This document shows positions 8,523 through 17,777 of a stretch of 64,000 nucleotides of DNA, in pieces; the first letter of the stretch is position 1, and each line of letters starts with the position of its first letter. The position numbers were made by a program, and so were the translations under genes. This stretch comes from Kribbella pittospori (lineage in GTDB: Bacteria; Actinomycetota; Actinomycetes; Propionibacteriales; Kribbellaceae): NCBI RefSeq assembly GCF_004331465.1, contig NZ_SJKB01000002.1, forward strand, positions 310,001-374,000. Direction: 5' to 3'. The notes under the pieces are model-generated. The model was not told the origin of the DNA and did not search any database. It saw only the letters and a program-made list of their open reading frames with translations.

Positions 8523-10097
8523 GGTGTCGGCGGGGACGTAGACACCCCACACATCCCTGAGGGTGTTGCAGACTTCGCCCACGGTTGCTCGGGCCTTGAG
8601 CGCCTGTTTCATCGGGTAAAGGCAGTTGGCATTGCCTTCGGCCGCCTTCTTCAGGGCAGCCAGGGCTTCGTCGACTGCCGGCTGGTCGCGTTCGGCGCGG
8701 AGCTTGGCCAGGCGTTCGACCTGCTGGGCCTCGATCGCGGGGTCGACCCGGAGCGGTTCGTACGGCTCTTCCTCGGCGATCCTGAACTTGTTCATCCCGA
8801 CGACGACACGCTCGGCCGAGTCGATCTCCTGCGCGATCGCGTACGCCGACCGCTCGATCTCCTGCTTCTGGAAGCCCTTCTCGATCGCGGCGACCGCACC
8901 GCCGTACTCCTCGACCTGATCCATCAACTCGACCGCGGCCGCCTCCACCTCGTCGGTGAGCGACTCGACGACGTACGAGCCGGCGAACGGGTCGACGGTG
9001 GCGGTCACGTCGGTCTCGTACGCGAGCACCTGCTGGGTGCGCAGCGCGAGCCGGGCCGCCTTCTCGGTCGGCAGCGCGATCGCCTCGTCGTACGAGTTGG
9101 TGTGCAGCGACTGCGTCCCACCGAGTACGGCGGCCAGTCCCTGGACGGCGACGCGGACCAGGTTGACCTCGGGCTGCTGCGCGGTGAGCTGGACGCCCGC
9201 GGTCTGGGTGTGGAAGCGCAGCATCATCGACTTCGGGTTCTTCGCGCCGAACTCGTCCCGCATCACTCGCGCCCAGATCCGCCGGGCGGCACGGAACTTC
9301 GCCACCTCCTCGAGCAGCGTGGTCCGGGCGACGAAGAAGAACGACAGTCGCGGCGCGAACTCGTCCACGTCCAGGCCGGAAGCGACCGCGGCCCGGACGT
9401 ACTCGATCCCGTCCGCCAGCGTGAAGCCGATCTCCTGCGCGGGCGTCGCGCCGGCCTCGGCCATGTGGTAGCCGGAGATCGAGATCGTGTTCCAGCGCGG
9501 CAGTTCCGCCTTGCAGTACGCGAAGATGTCGCTGATCAGCCGCAGCGACTCCTTCGGGGGATAGATGTAGGTGCCGCGGGCGATGTACTCCTTCAGTACG
9601 TCGTTCTGGATCGTGCCGGTGAGCTTGTCACCGGCGACGCCCTGCTCCTCGGCGACCAGTTGGTACAGCAGCAGGAGCACCGACCCGGGGGCGTTGATGG
9701 TCATCGAAGTGGACACCTGGTCCAGCGGGATCCGGTCGAACAGCACCCGCATGTCGTCGATCGAGTCGATCGCCACACCGACCTTGCCGACCTCGCCGTG
9801 CGCGATCGGGGCGTCGGAGTCGTAGCCCATCTGGGTGGGCAGGTCGAAGGCGACCGACAGGCCCATGGTGCCGTGGTCGATCAGCTGGTGGTACCGCTGG
9901 TTCGACTCCGCCGCGGTGCCGAACCCGGCGTACTGGCGCATGGTCCACGGCCGCTCGGTGTACATCGTCGGGTACACACCCCGGGTGAACGGGAACTTCC
10001 CCGGCTCCCCCAGCTTGCCGCCCGGCTCGAACCCGTCCAGCACCTCCGGCCCGTACACCGGCGCGAACTCGAACCCCGACTCACTCCGATGACTCAT
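8517..10097 (-). CDS. Acyl-CoA mutase large subunit (methylmalonyl-CoA mutase family, no B12 domain)
   Basis: 526 residues, the length of the catalytic TIM-barrel subunit found separately from the cobalamin-binding domain. Conserved features: [12 protein letters not shown] near residue 50 with the radical-active-site tyrosine, [14 protein letters not shown], the acyl-CoA pocket segment and SISGYHM with the histidine corresponding to His244 of the classical enzyme. The enzyme class interconverts branched and linear acyl-CoA via an adenosylcobalamin radical. No small B12-binding subunit is encoded in this window, so its partner must be elsewhere. The start at 10097 is preferred over upstream in-frame codons because it begins at the conserved region and follows a G-rich site. 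Methylmalonyl- versus isobutyryl-CoA specificity is unresolved; tyrosine rather than isoleucine argues against the 2-hydroxyisobutyryl type. Confidence 0.88.
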   Translation of the reverse strand: MSHRSESGFEFAPVYGPEVLDGFEPGGKLGEPGKFPFTRGVYPTMYTERPWTMRQYAGFGTAAESNQRYHQLIDHGTMGLSVAFDLPTQMGYDSDAPIAHGEVGKVGVAIDSIDDMRVLFDRIPLDQVSTSMTINAPGSVLLLLYQLVAEEQGVAGDKLTGTIQNDVLKEYIARGTYIYPPKESLRLISDIFAYCKAELPRWNTISISGYHMAEAGATPAQEIGFTLADGIEYVRAAVASGLDVDEFAPRLSFFFVARTTLLEEVAKFRAARRIWARVMRDEFGAKNPKSMMLRFHTQTAGVQLTAQQPEVNLVRVAVQGLAAVLGGTQSLHTNSYDEAIALPTEKAARLALRTQQVLAYETDVTATVDPFAGSYVVESLTDEVEAAAVELMDQVEEYGGAVAAIEKGFQKQEIERSAYAIAQEIDSAERVVVGMNKFRIAEEEPYEPLRVDPAIEAQQVERLAKLRAERDQPAVDEALAALKKAAEGNANCLYPMKQALKARATVGEVCNTLRDVWGVYVPADTF

Positions 10098-10269
10098 CCC
10101 CCCACGGTAGGCCGAACCACACTCCCACTGGTATGCACCAGCCCACGCCACCGATGTGGGCTGAAGCACAGAGATGCGGGAAGGGGTCGTTTTGCCGCGT
10201 GGTGGGATTCCTTCTAGGCTGTGGCGGCTTCGGGGGAAGAGGTTTCCGCCTACCAACCCGGAGTTCTTG

Positions 10270-11637
10270 ATGCGCGCGCGTGGACCGGCCCTCGGGGGCC
10301 TGGCTCTGATCATGTCGGTGTCGGTCGGCGTGGTGGTCGCCGGACCGAGCTCGGCCGACGAGCCGATGCTGGTGAAGAGTGTCGGGACCCAGCTTCCGGT
10401 CCAGGATCTCCGCGCCATGGAGCTCGACGAAGCACGTGGCCGGCTGTACCTCGCGCAAGGCGCCGGCAGCACCCTCCCGCTCGTGGTGACCGACCTTGAC
10501 GGCGTGCTGCAGACGAAGCTGACGGCAGTGACCGGCGCCTCCGACGTGGTTCTCAGCCACGACCACCAGCAGCTCCTGGTGACTCAGGACTACGACCGCG
10601 TGACCGCGCTGGACGCGGACACATTGGTGCCTTCGGCAACGTACGACGCCCCCAAGGGCGCCTGCGTGTACAGCGTCGAACCGACCGGAGACAAGATCGT
10701 CGCCGCCTTCCTGGACTGCGGTCTCGGCACATCCGGCCTGCTGATCTGGTCCGCGCCCGGGACCGCGGCGACGGTCTACACCGACGGCCCGAACTACCAC
10801 CCGATCATCGCCGGCGCGGCCAACGGACTGCTCGTCGCCGGCGACACCGGGTACTCACCGGTCACGACGTACGTCATCGACGTCTCGGGCGCCACACCGA
10901 CCATCGTCAGCCGGCGCGAGAACACCGGCGAGAACCTGGTCGACTACGCCATCAGCCCCGACGGCACCGAGGTCGTCGAGACCACCGGCTACCCGTACGA
11001 GCACCACTCCTACAAACTCGCCGACCTCTCCGACGCCGCGGTGTACCCGAGCGGCGCCTACCCGGCCGACGCTGCCTGGTCCGGCGACAGCTCGACGGTC
11101 GCCGTCGGCCGCTCGAGCACCGGCTCCAACGATGCCGACGTGCTGTTCTACGCCAAGGGCAGCACGACCCCGACGTACGCCGTCGACTTCCGCAGCGCCG
11201 ACGAACTCTGGAAGGGCACCCTGCTGCTCAACTCCACCGGCACCCGGGCCTGGGCGGTCACGTACGACGACACGTATCAGAACGTCCAGCTCCTGCACTC
11301 CTTCGGACCGGCGCACCAGCCGAAGGCGCCGGTCACCGACCTCCATGTCGCGGCACGCACCGGATCCGGCAAGGCCAAGTCCACCGCGTCTGTCACCGTC
11401 ACCTGGACGTCGCCGTACTCGCGCCCCGGAAGCTCCACCAACCAGCAGTTCCTGCAGCTGTACGCCACGCCGGCCGGCTCGACCGCCCGCCTCATCGGCA
11501 ACCCCGAGATGACCTCGGCGGGCACCTTCACCGCTACCTACGCCCTCCCGCGCGGTACCACCACGTTCACCGCCCACTACAAGGACTTCGAGAACTGGTA
11601 CCCGGAGGCCACTGTCACCACCACGCTCACCCGCTGA
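10270..11637 (+). CDS. Secreted beta-propeller-like protein with C-terminal Fn3-like domain
   Basis: 455 residues from the ATG at 10270, preceded by CCCGGAG; the signal peptide [20 protein letters not shown] ends near AGPSSADE. The main body (about 40-360) consists of repeats in which a residue pair such as [18 protein letters not shown] or [14 protein letters not shown] recurs, the pattern of YncE/WD40-like seven-bladed propellers. The last 100 residues (from [12 protein letters not shown]) look like a fibronectin-III or similar beta-sandwich. No catalytic residues are evident, so a binding or scaffold role outside the cell is likely. An in-frame upstream start would give a non-signal N-terminus and is rejected. 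Confidence 0.75.
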   Translation: MRARGPALGGLALIMSVSVGVVVAGPSSADEPMLVKSVGTQLPVQDLRAMELDEARGRLYLAQGAGSTLPLVVTDLDGVLQTKLTAVTGASDVVLSHDHQQLLVTQDYDRVTALDADTLVPSATYDAPKGACVYSVEPTGDKIVAAFLDCGLGTSGLLIWSAPGTAATVYTDGPNYHPIIAGAANGLLVAGDTGYSPVTTYVIDVSGATPTIVSRRENTGENLVDYAISPDGTEVVETTGYPYEHHSYKLADLSDAAVYPSGAYPADAAWSGDSSTVAVGRSSTGSNDADVLFYAKGSTTPTYAVDFRSADELWKGTLLLNSTGTRAWAVTYDDTYQNVQLLHSFGPAHQPKAPVTDLHVAARTGSGKAKSTASVTVTWTSPYSRPGSSTNQQFLQLYATPAGSTARLIGNPEMTSAGTFTATYALPRGTTTFTAHYKDFENWYPEATVTTTLTR

Positions 11638-11645
11638 CCGCGCTG

Positions 11646-11668
11646 GTGCCCCGCTGTTCACGGGGCAC
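11646..11668 (+). terminator. Hairpin terminator after the propeller gene
   Basis: GTGCCCCG and CGGGGCAC form a perfect 8-bp stem with the 7-base loop CTGTTCA, starting 8 bases after the stop codon at 11637. There is no T-run. Position and stability support a terminator for the secreted propeller gene ahead of the glycosyltransferases. Confidence 0.7.
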
Positions 11669-11793
11669 TCACCAGATGCAGCCCCGTGGTCACGTGCCAG
11701 TCACCCGGCGGCCCTGAAGCCGTCGACAGGGCATCCACACCGTGTCACGAAGGTGTCGCCGAGGGTTCATGCTCGGTGGGGAACCTCGCAGCT

Positions 11794-12918
11794 GTGAGGA
11801 TCGTGATGGTGGCTGAGACCTTCCTGCCGCAGATCAATGGCGTGGCGAACACGGCTCGCCACGTCGCCGATCGGCTGCGTGCCCGTGGGCACGAGCTGCT
11901 GATCATTGCCCCCGGCCCCGGTCCGGACAGCTATGCCGACGTGCCCGTGATCCGGGCCCGCAGCTTCCGCACGCCTGGGTACAAGGAGTTCCCGGTCGGC
12001 CTGCCCGATCCGTCGATCGAGCGGGCAATGGCCGACTTCGATCCCGATCTGGTCCACCTCGCCTCGCCGTTCATCATCGGGGCCTACGGGCTGCGCGCGG
12101 CGCGCCGGCTCGGGCTGCCGACAGTGGCGATCTTCCAGACCGACATCGCCGGGTTCGCCCGCCAGTACCCCTGGTTCGCCGCCGCGGATCGTGGGATCTG
12201 GCGCTGGGTACGGCGTACCCACTCACGGGCCGATCGCACCCTCGCACCGTCGACCGCGTCGGTGGAGGCGCTGGTGCAGGGCGGCGTACCGCGGGTCCAT
12301 CTGTGGGGCCGCGGCGTGAACCTGGACCTCTTCGATCCCGGTCACCGTGACGAGAACTGGCGCCGGGAGATCTCCCCGGACGGCAAGCCGATCGTCGGGT
12401 ACGTCGGCCGGCTGGCCGCGGAGAAGAAGGTCCGCCGGCTCGCCGAACTGACCGACCTGGACTGCCGGATCGTCGTCGTCGGCGACGGACCGGACCGCGT
12501 GTCGCTGGAACACTCCTTGCCCAGCGCAACCTTCCTGGGGATGCGCCGGGGTGCCGACCTGGCGTCGATCTTCGCCGGGCTGGACGTCTTCGTGCACACG
12601 GGGGAACACGAGACGTTCTGCCAGACGATCCAGGAGGCGCAGGCCTCCGGGGTGGCCACCGTCGGCCCGGCCGCGGGCGGCCCGCTCGACCTGATCCATC
12701 CGGGCGAGAACGGCCTGCTGTTCGAACCCGGCCAGCCCGGATCGCTGCGCGAGGCGGTCAAGACGCTCCTCGATCACCCCACGGCGCGCGGCCGGATGGC
12801 CGCCGGCGGCCTGGAACGCGTGCAGTCCCGGACCTGGCCGGCGGTGGTCGACGATCTGGTCGACCGGCACTACGCCGAGGTCCTGCGCGAGGCGGCAGCC
12901 GTACGGCGGGTCGCATGA
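11794..12918 (+). CDS. mgtA: GT4 glycosyltransferase, MgtA-type GDP-mannose-dependent mannosyltransferase
   Basis: 374 residues from a GTG at 11794 (VRIVMVAETFLPQINGV), with GTGGGGAA upstream; the longer in-frame N-terminus is not conserved in character. GT-B fold: N-terminal acceptor domain with GVANTARHVADRLRARGH near 12 and VHLASPFIIGAYGLRAARR near 90, then a nucleotide-sugar domain with GKPIVGYVGRLAAEKKVRRL near 200 and HTGEHETFCQTIQEAQASG near 277, the EX7E motif. These strings closely follow actinobacterial MgtA, which adds mannose from GDP-mannose to glycolipid acceptors at the cytoplasmic membrane face. The next gene is a second GT4 enzyme, suggesting consecutive steps on one glycolipid or lipoglycan. 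Confidence 0.8.
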   Translation: MRIVMVAETFLPQINGVANTARHVADRLRARGHELLIIAPGPGPDSYADVPVIRARSFRTPGYKEFPVGLPDPSIERAMADFDPDLVHLASPFIIGAYGLRAARRLGLPTVAIFQTDIAGFARQYPWFAAADRGIWRWVRRTHSRADRTLAPSTASVEALVQGGVPRVHLWGRGVNLDLFDPGHRDENWRREISPDGKPIVGYVGRLAAEKKVRRLAELTDLDCRIVVVGDGPDRVSLEHSLPSATFLGMRRGADLASIFAGLDVFVHTGEHETFCQTIQEAQASGVATVGPAAGGPLDLIHPGENGLLFEPGQPGSLREAVKTLLDHPTARGRMAAGGLERVQSRTWPAVVDDLVDRHYAEVLREAAAVRRVA

Positions 12919-12999
12919 GCGAGCGGAGCGAGCTCATCAGAAAGCACAGCCGGATTTGCGCCTCATCGGCGCCCGGAGCGAAGCGAGGACGCCGATGAG
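12915..12999 (+). promoter_or_regulatory. Two short inverted repeats, the second enclosing a start codon
   Basis: The first repeat ATGAGC...GCTCAT (12915-12937) includes the TGA of the upstream gene; the second CTCATCGGCG...CGCCGATGAG (12962-12971 and 12990-12999) contains in its right arm the ATG of the next gene. The loops carry GAGCGAGCGGAGCGA and GGAGCGAAGCGAGG, a kind of repeat common between actinobacterial genes. In the mRNA the GCGAGG Shine-Dalgarno-like stretch would sit in the loop and the start codon in the stem. Confidence 0.6.
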
Positions 13000-14134
13000 C
13001 TTGCTGCGGATCGCCCAGCTGGCCAACTTCGTCGGGCCGACCTCCGGTGGGATGCGGACCGCGATCGAGCACCTCGGTCAGGGGTACGTCGAGGCCGGCG
13101 CCGAGCGGATCGTGATCACCCCGGGCGAACGGGACGTGGCGATCGACACCGAGTTCGGCACCGTGGTCCGGACGAAGGCCCTGAAGATCGCCGGTGGGTA
13201 CCGCCTCATCACCGATCCCTGGAAGGTGATCGAGACGCTCGAGCGTTTCCGGCCGACCACCGTGGAGATCTCGGACAAATCCACGCTGCTGCCGGTCGCG
13301 CGCTGGGCCCGCAAGAACGACATCGGCTCGGTGCTGTTCAGCCACGAACGCCTGGACGCGATGCTGTCGCTGTACACCGCCCGGCCCCGGCGGCTCGGCG
13401 GTGAAGGAGCGCAGTACCGCCAGGGCGTCATCGCCGGTGTGGGCGCGCTCTACAAGATCCTGAGCCGCACGTACGACGCGGTCGTGGTGACGTCGCGGTA
13501 CGCCGCTGCCGAGTTCGACGAGGTGACGACGCCGCTGGTCCGGATCCCGCTCGGGGTCGATCTGGACACGTTCCACCCGTCGCTGGCCGAGCCGGTCGAC
13601 GACGGCGTACTCAAGCTGGTCCACGCCGGCCGGCTGTCCCGCGAGAAGAGCCCGCATCTGGCTGTGGCCACCGCGGCCGAGCTGCATCGCCGCGGTGTGA
13701 ACCTGCGCATGGACGTCTACGGCTCCGGCCCTCACCTGGACGAGCTGGTCGCGATCGCCGGTGACGCCCCGGTCATTTTCCACGGGTACGTCGACGGCCG
13801 CCAGCGCCTGGCGACACACCTGGCCGAGGCGGATATCGCGTTGTCCGTCTGCCCCGGCGAGACCTTCGGCCTGGCCGTCCTGGAAGCCCTCGCCGCCGGT
13901 ACGCCGGTCGTCACCGCGAACACCGGCGGTGCGCGCGAACTGGTCGACCAGACCTGTGGTCGCTGGGCCTCGGCGAACCCGGTCGCGCTGGCGGACGCCG
14001 TACTCGACCTGGCGAAGCTGCCCGGACGCAGAGCCGCGGCCCGTCGCCGGGCCGAGCTCTACGACTGGGACTTCTGCATCCGCCACATGCTCGCCCTCCA
14101 CACCCGGCTGGGCCAGGGGCGCCTGGCCGCTTGA
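12995..14134 (+). CDS. GT4-family glycosyltransferase
   Basis: 379 residues beginning MSLLRIAQLANFVGPTSGGM, the glycine-rich N-terminal loop of GT4 enzymes. The GT-B C-terminal domain shows LKLVHAGRLSREKSPHLAVA near residue 210 (nucleotide binding) and CPGETFGLAVLEALAAGTPV near 285 (EX7E catalytic motif). It should transfer a hexose, probably mannose by context, in the cytoplasm. The start at 12995 lies in the right arm of a short inverted repeat; an in-frame start at 12956 would run through that repeat and is less likely. It is 76 bases downstream of the MgtA-like gene on the same strand and probably co-transcribed. Acceptor unknown. Confidence 0.85.
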   Translation: MSLLRIAQLANFVGPTSGGMRTAIEHLGQGYVEAGAERIVITPGERDVAIDTEFGTVVRTKALKIAGGYRLITDPWKVIETLERFRPTTVEISDKSTLLPVARWARKNDIGSVLFSHERLDAMLSLYTARPRRLGGEGAQYRQGVIAGVGALYKILSRTYDAVVVTSRYAAAEFDEVTTPLVRIPLGVDLDTFHPSLAEPVDDGVLKLVHAGRLSREKSPHLAVATAAELHRRGVNLRMDVYGSGPHLDELVAIAGDAPVIFHGYVDGRQRLATHLAEADIALSVCPGETFGLAVLEALAAGTPVVTANTGGARELVDQTCGRWASANPVALADAVLDLAKLPGRRAAARRRAELYDWDFCIRHMLALHTRLGQGRLAA

Positions 14135-14136
14135 CC

Positions 14137-14229
14137 GTGCAGCTCGACAGGAGGTACGGCCCGATCCGGCGGTCCACAGGGCCAGGCTGAGCGTGACTGC
14201 AGCGCCCGCTGGGGGTGTACCTCCTGTCG
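14137..14229. repeat. 93-base inverted-repeat element, family B, copy 1
   Basis: CGACAGGAGGTAC (14145-14157) pairs perfectly with GTACCTCCTGTCG (14217-14229) around a 59-base loop. The left outer part continues to GTGCAGCT at 14137, and the 19 bases 14137-14155 are the exact reverse complement of 58468-58486, where a second element of the same 93-base span is found. It fills the 106-base gap between two convergent genes. Confidence 0.75.
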
Positions 14230-14240
14230 TCCTGTACAGA

Positions 14241-15056
14241 TCAGGTCAGGTGGTCATAGTCGCCGCGGACCCACGCCGCGTGGCGATCGGCCGACCGGCG
14301 TACGACGGCCTTCGCGTCGACCGGGATCGAGGCACCGAAGTTGTTGTACAGCCGGTCGTACTCGAACGGGTCGAGCGCGCGAGCGACCCGGTCCACGACC
14401 GCGCCGGACAGCGGGATCCGGTTCGGATAGCTGCGCATGAAGCTGACCGAGGTCCGGTCCGGGTTGGCGAAGATCGTGTCCCCGGACAGGATCACACCCT
14501 TGCCCTCGGCACCCTCCGCCCAGTGCACCACCGCACTGCCCGGGAAATGCCCGCCCGGCTGGATGACGGTCACTCCGGGCAACGGGTTCAGCTTGCCCGA
14601 CCAGGTCCGGATCACCGGGTCCTGCCGGGCCACCCACTCCGCGTCCGCCTCGGAGACGTACACCGGCACGTCACCGAGCCGGTGGCTCCATTCGACCTGG
14701 ACGCCGTACATGTGTGGGTGACTCGCGATGATCCCGGCCACCTCGCCCTGTTCGCGGATCCGCCGGACCGCGTCGTCGTCGACGAACCCGATCGGGTCCC
14801 AGAGCAGGCTGCCGTCCGGCGTCACCAGCAGCATCGACTGCTGGCCGATCCCGGCCGGCGGCTTCGACCGGACGCCGTACAGGTTCGGCTCGACCTCGTC
14901 GATGGTCACCTCGGTGCCGGCCGCGGCCAGCTCCTCCAGGGTGGTCCAGTGCTGGCCGTCGGCGGGCACCCACTGCCGCTCGTCGGCGCAGATCGCGCAG
15001 ACCTCCACTTGTTCGGAGTGCTCCACCGCACAGGTCGCGCAGATCCAGAAACTCAC
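14241..15056 (-). CDS. MBL-fold metallo-hydrolase with N-terminal zinc-ribbon-like segment
   Basis: 271 residues from a GTG with GGGGAG seven bases upstream. Residues 6-26 carry CATC and CAIC, two CxxC pairs resembling a rubredoxin/zinc-ribbon finger. The metallo-beta-lactamase domain follows, with a modified metal region: the usual HxHxDH is replaced by ASHPHMYGVQ near residue 140, with further ligands possibly in GGHFPGSAVVHW near 190 and LSGDTIFANPDR near 213. The changed motif suggests an atypical or single-metal site. Substrate unknown. It is transcribed towards the glycosyltransferases and is divergent from sdhC. Confidence 0.8.
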   Translation of the reverse strand: MSFWICATCAVEHSEQVEVCAICADERQWVPADGQHWTTLEELAAAGTEVTIDEVEPNLYGVRSKPPAGIGQQSMLLVTPDGSLLWDPIGFVDDDAVRRIREQGEVAGIIASHPHMYGVQVEWSHRLGDVPVYVSEADAEWVARQDPVIRTWSGKLNPLPGVTVIQPGGHFPGSAVVHWAEGAEGKGVILSGDTIFANPDRTSVSFMRSYPNRIPLSGAVVDRVARALDPFEYDRLYNNFGASIPVDAKAVVRRSADRHAAWVRGDYDHLT

Positions 15057-15192
15057 CGTGTTCTCCCCTCAGTCGGCCGACGCGACCGATCTCACACGCA
15101 TCGCGATCGATGTCACAGCTGTCAGTACATTTCACCTCAACGAGCGGGTCTAGCATCAAGACGACCTGGTGAACGCGTACGAGGAGGATCTG

Positions 15193-15570
15193 GTGCCCAG
15201 CAAACCAGCCGGCACGCTGTATCGCGGCCGGGAGGGCATGTGGTCGTGGGTCGCGCACCGGATCACCGGTGTCGGGATCTTCTTCTTCCTGCTGGTGCAC
15301 GTGCTCGACACCGCGCTGGTGCGGGTCTCCCCGGAGGCCTACAACGAGGTCATCGGCACCTACAAGAACCCGATCGTCGGCCTGCTCGAGGTCGGTCTGG
15401 TGGCGGCGATCCTGTTCCACGCGTTCAACGGCATCCGGCTCATCCTGGTGGACTTCTGGGCCAAGGGCCCGCGCTACCAGCGGCAGCTGATGATCGGCGT
15501 CGGGGTGATCTGGGTGGTGCTGTTCGTGCCGTTCGTCATCCGCCATCTGACCCACGTGTTCGGAGGCTGA
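15193..15570 (+). CDS. sdhC: Succinate dehydrogenase cytochrome b subunit
   Basis: 125 residues with three transmembrane helices. MPSKPAGTLYRGREGMWSWVAHR starts the conserved actinobacterial SdhC N-terminus; HRITGVGIFFFLLVHVLDTAL contains histidines that can serve as quinone-site or haem ligands. The GTG at 15193 is chosen because AGGAGG lies six bases upstream; a GTG at 15169 in frame would include that site inside the protein. The subunit anchors SdhAB to the membrane and binds haem and menaquinone. First gene of sdhCDAB. Confidence 0.93.
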   Translation: MPSKPAGTLYRGREGMWSWVAHRITGVGIFFFLLVHVLDTALVRVSPEAYNEVIGTYKNPIVGLLEVGLVAAILFHAFNGIRLILVDFWAKGPRYQRQLMIGVGVIWVVLFVPFVIRHLTHVFGG

Positions 15571-15571
15571 G

Positions 15572-16027
15572 ATGTCGGAGATCGCCGCACCCCGGTCCAG
15601 CTCCCGCTCCCGCTCGCTGAAGGGCGGCGGCCGGAACCGCTCCGGGCAGACCAACTTCGAGCTGTACAGCTGGCTGTTCATGCGGCTGTCCGGCCTGGCC
15701 CTGGTCGTCCTCGTGCTCGGCCACCTGTTCGTGAACCTGATGCTCGGCGGCGGCATCACCGCGCTGGACTTCGGTTTCGTGGCCGGCAAGTGGGCCAACC
15801 CGCTGTGGCAGGTCTGGGACCTGCTGATGCTGTGGCTGGCCATGCTGCACGGCACCAACGGGCTGCGCACGATCATCAACGACTACGCCGAGAAGGACCA
15901 GACCCGGTTCTGGCTCAAGGCCTTGCTGATCACGGCGGCGATCGTCATCGTCGTACTGGGCACCCTGGTGATCTTCACGTTCGACCCCTGCCTCGACCCC
16001 AGCAGCACGCTGTCGGTCTGTAAGTAA
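15572..16027 (+). CDS. sdhD: Succinate dehydrogenase hydrophobic membrane anchor subunit
   Basis: 151 residues. A basic Ser/Arg-rich cytoplasmic N-terminus of about 35 residues precedes three helices: FMRLSGLALVVLVLGHLFVNLM with a candidate haem ligand histidine, a second around WQVWDLLMLWLAMLHGTNG with another histidine, and a third near residues 115-140. With SdhC it forms the quinone-reducing membrane part of complex II. One base separates it from sdhC, so the two are translationally linked. The C-terminus has two cysteines (CLDPSSTLSVCK) that may be paired. Confidence 0.93.
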   Translation: MSEIAAPRSSSRSRSLKGGGRNRSGQTNFELYSWLFMRLSGLALVVLVLGHLFVNLMLGGGITALDFGFVAGKWANPLWQVWDLLMLWLAMLHGTNGLRTIINDYAEKDQTRFWLKALLITAAIVIVVLGTLVIFTFDPCLDPSSTLSVCK

Positions 16028-16034
16028 GGACGTT

Positions 16035-17777
16035 ATGCAACAGCATCAGTACGACGTGATCATCGTCGGCGCGGGTGGAGCGGGCATGCGCGCCGCCCTC
16101 GAGTCCAGCAAGCGGACCCGGACCGCGGTGCTCACCAAGCTCTACCCGACCCGGTCGCACACCGGCGCGGCCCAGGGCGGCATGTGCGCCGCGCTGGCCA
16201 ACGTCGAGGAGGACAACTGGGAGTGGCACACCTTCGACACGGTCAAGGGTGGCGACTTCCTGGTCGACCAGGACGCGGCCGAGGTGATGTGCCGTGAGGC
16301 GGTCGACGCCGTCCTCGACCTGGAGAAGATGGGCCTGCCGTTCAACCGGACCGCCGAGGGCAAGATCGACCAGCGGTTCTTCGGCGGGCACACCCGCAAC
16401 CACGGTGAGGCCGTCGTTCGCCGGTCCTGCTTCGCGGCGGACCGCACCGGCCACATGATCCTGCAGACGCTGTACCAGCAGTGCATCAAGCAGAACGTCG
16501 AATTCTTCAACGAGTACTACGTTCTCGACCTGCTGATGACCGACGGCAAGGCCAGCGGTGTGGTCGCCTACGAGCTGGCCACCGGCGAGCTGCACGTGTT
16601 CTCGGGCAAGTCGGTGATCTTCGCCTCCGGCGGCTTCGGCAAGGTGTTTCGGACCACGTCCAACGCGCACACGCTGACCGGCGACGGAATGGGCATCGTC
16701 TGGCGCAAGGGCCTGCCGCTGGAGGACATGGAGTTCTTCCAGTTCCACCCGACCGGCCTGGCCGGCCTCGGCGTACTGCTGTCCGAGGCGGCCCGTGGCG
16801 AGGGCGGCATCCTGCGGAACAAGGACAACGAGCGGTTCATGGAGCGGTACGCCCCGACCGTGAAGGACCTGGCGCCGCGGGACATGGTCGCCCGGGCGAT
16901 GGCCAACGAGGTCCGCGAGGGCCGCGGCTGCGGTCCGGACGGCGCGTACGTGATGCTCGACCTGACCCACCTGGAGCCCGCGCACATCGACGCGAAACTG
17001 CCGGACATCACGGAGTTCGCCCGGACGTATCTGGGCGTGGAGCCGTACACCGAGCAGATCCCGGTGTTCCCGACCGCGCACTACGCGATGGGCGGCATCC
17101 CGACCAACATCAAGGGCGAGGCGCTGGCCACCAACGACGACGTGATCCCGGGCCTGTACGCCGCGGGTGAGGTCGCCTGTGTGTCCGTGCACGGCGCGAA
17201 CCGCCTGGGCACGAACTCGCTGCTCGACATCAACGTCTTCGGCCGGCGCGCGGGCATCGCGGCCGCGGAGTACGCCGCAACCGCCGTCTTCGAGGAGTTG
17301 CCGGACGACCCCTCGGCGTACGTCGTCGAACTGGTCGAAGGGCTGCGCAACTCCACCGGCGAGGAGCGGATCGCGGCGATCCGGTCCGACCTGCAGGCGA
17401 CGATGGACCTGAACGCGCAGGTGTACCGGACCGAAGGCTCGCTGAAGCAGGCGCTGGTCGACATCGAGGCGCTCAAGCTGCGGTTCGCCTCCGTCGGCGT
17501 GCAGGACAAGGGCAAACGCTTCAACACCGACCTGCTCGAGGCGGTCGAGCTCGGCTTCCTGCTCGACCTGGCCGAGGTGCTGGTGGTGTCCGCGCTGGCC
17601 CGCAAGGAGTCCCGCGGCGGGCACTTCCGGGAGGACTACGCCACCCGCGACGACGTCAACTTCATGCGGCACACGATGGCCTATCGCGAGCTCGATGCCG
17701 AAGGCAACGTCAACATCCGGCTCGACTACAAACCGGTCATCCAGACCCGTTACAAGCCGATGGAGCGGAAGTACTGA
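16035..17777 (+). CDS. sdhA: Succinate dehydrogenase flavoprotein subunit
   Basis: 580 residues, normal length. The dinucleotide fold VGAGGAGMRAALESS starts at residue 11, and TRSHTGAAQGG contains histidine 42, expected to carry the covalent FAD. Further conserved features are HTRNHGEAVVRRSC, the substrate-site HPTG near 240, DMVARAMANEVREGRG near 280 and HGANRLGTNSLLD near 390. It oxidises succinate to fumarate and passes electrons to the iron-sulfur subunit. Its TGA overlaps the ATG of sdhB as TGATG. Confidence 0.97.
   Translation: MQQHQYDVIIVGAGGAGMRAALESSKRTRTAVLTKLYPTRSHTGAAQGGMCAALANVEEDNWEWHTFDTVKGGDFLVDQDAAEVMCREAVDAVLDLEKMGLPFNRTAEGKIDQRFFGGHTRNHGEAVVRRSCFAADRTGHMILQTLYQQCIKQNVEFFNEYYVLDLLMTDGKASGVVAYELATGELHVFSGKSVIFASGGFGKVFRTTSNAHTLTGDGMGIVWRKGLPLEDMEFFQFHPTGLAGLGVLLSEAARGEGGILRNKDNERFMERYAPTVKDLAPRDMVARAMANEVREGRGCGPDGAYVMLDLTHLEPAHIDAKLPDITEFARTYLGVEPYTEQIPVFPTAHYAMGGIPTNIKGEALATNDDVIPGLYAAGEVACVSVHGANRLGTNSLLDINVFGRRAGIAAAEYAATAVFEELPDDPSAYVVELVEGLRNSTGEERIAAIRSDLQATMDLNAQVYRTEGSLKQALVDIEALKLRFASVGVQDKGKRFNTDLLEAVELGFLLDLAEVLVVSALARKESRGGHFREDYATRDDVNFMRHTMAYRELDAEGNVNIRLDYKPVIQTRYKPMERKY

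Noticed and set aside
7920..10217. 765-residue plus-strand frame opposite the lipoprotein and mutase genes
   Set aside because: It is the antisense shadow of two well-supported minus-strand genes and shows no protein-like features.
14671..15879. 402-residue minus-strand frame across sdhC and sdhD
   Set aside because: Antisense to conserved sdh genes, with low-complexity composition.
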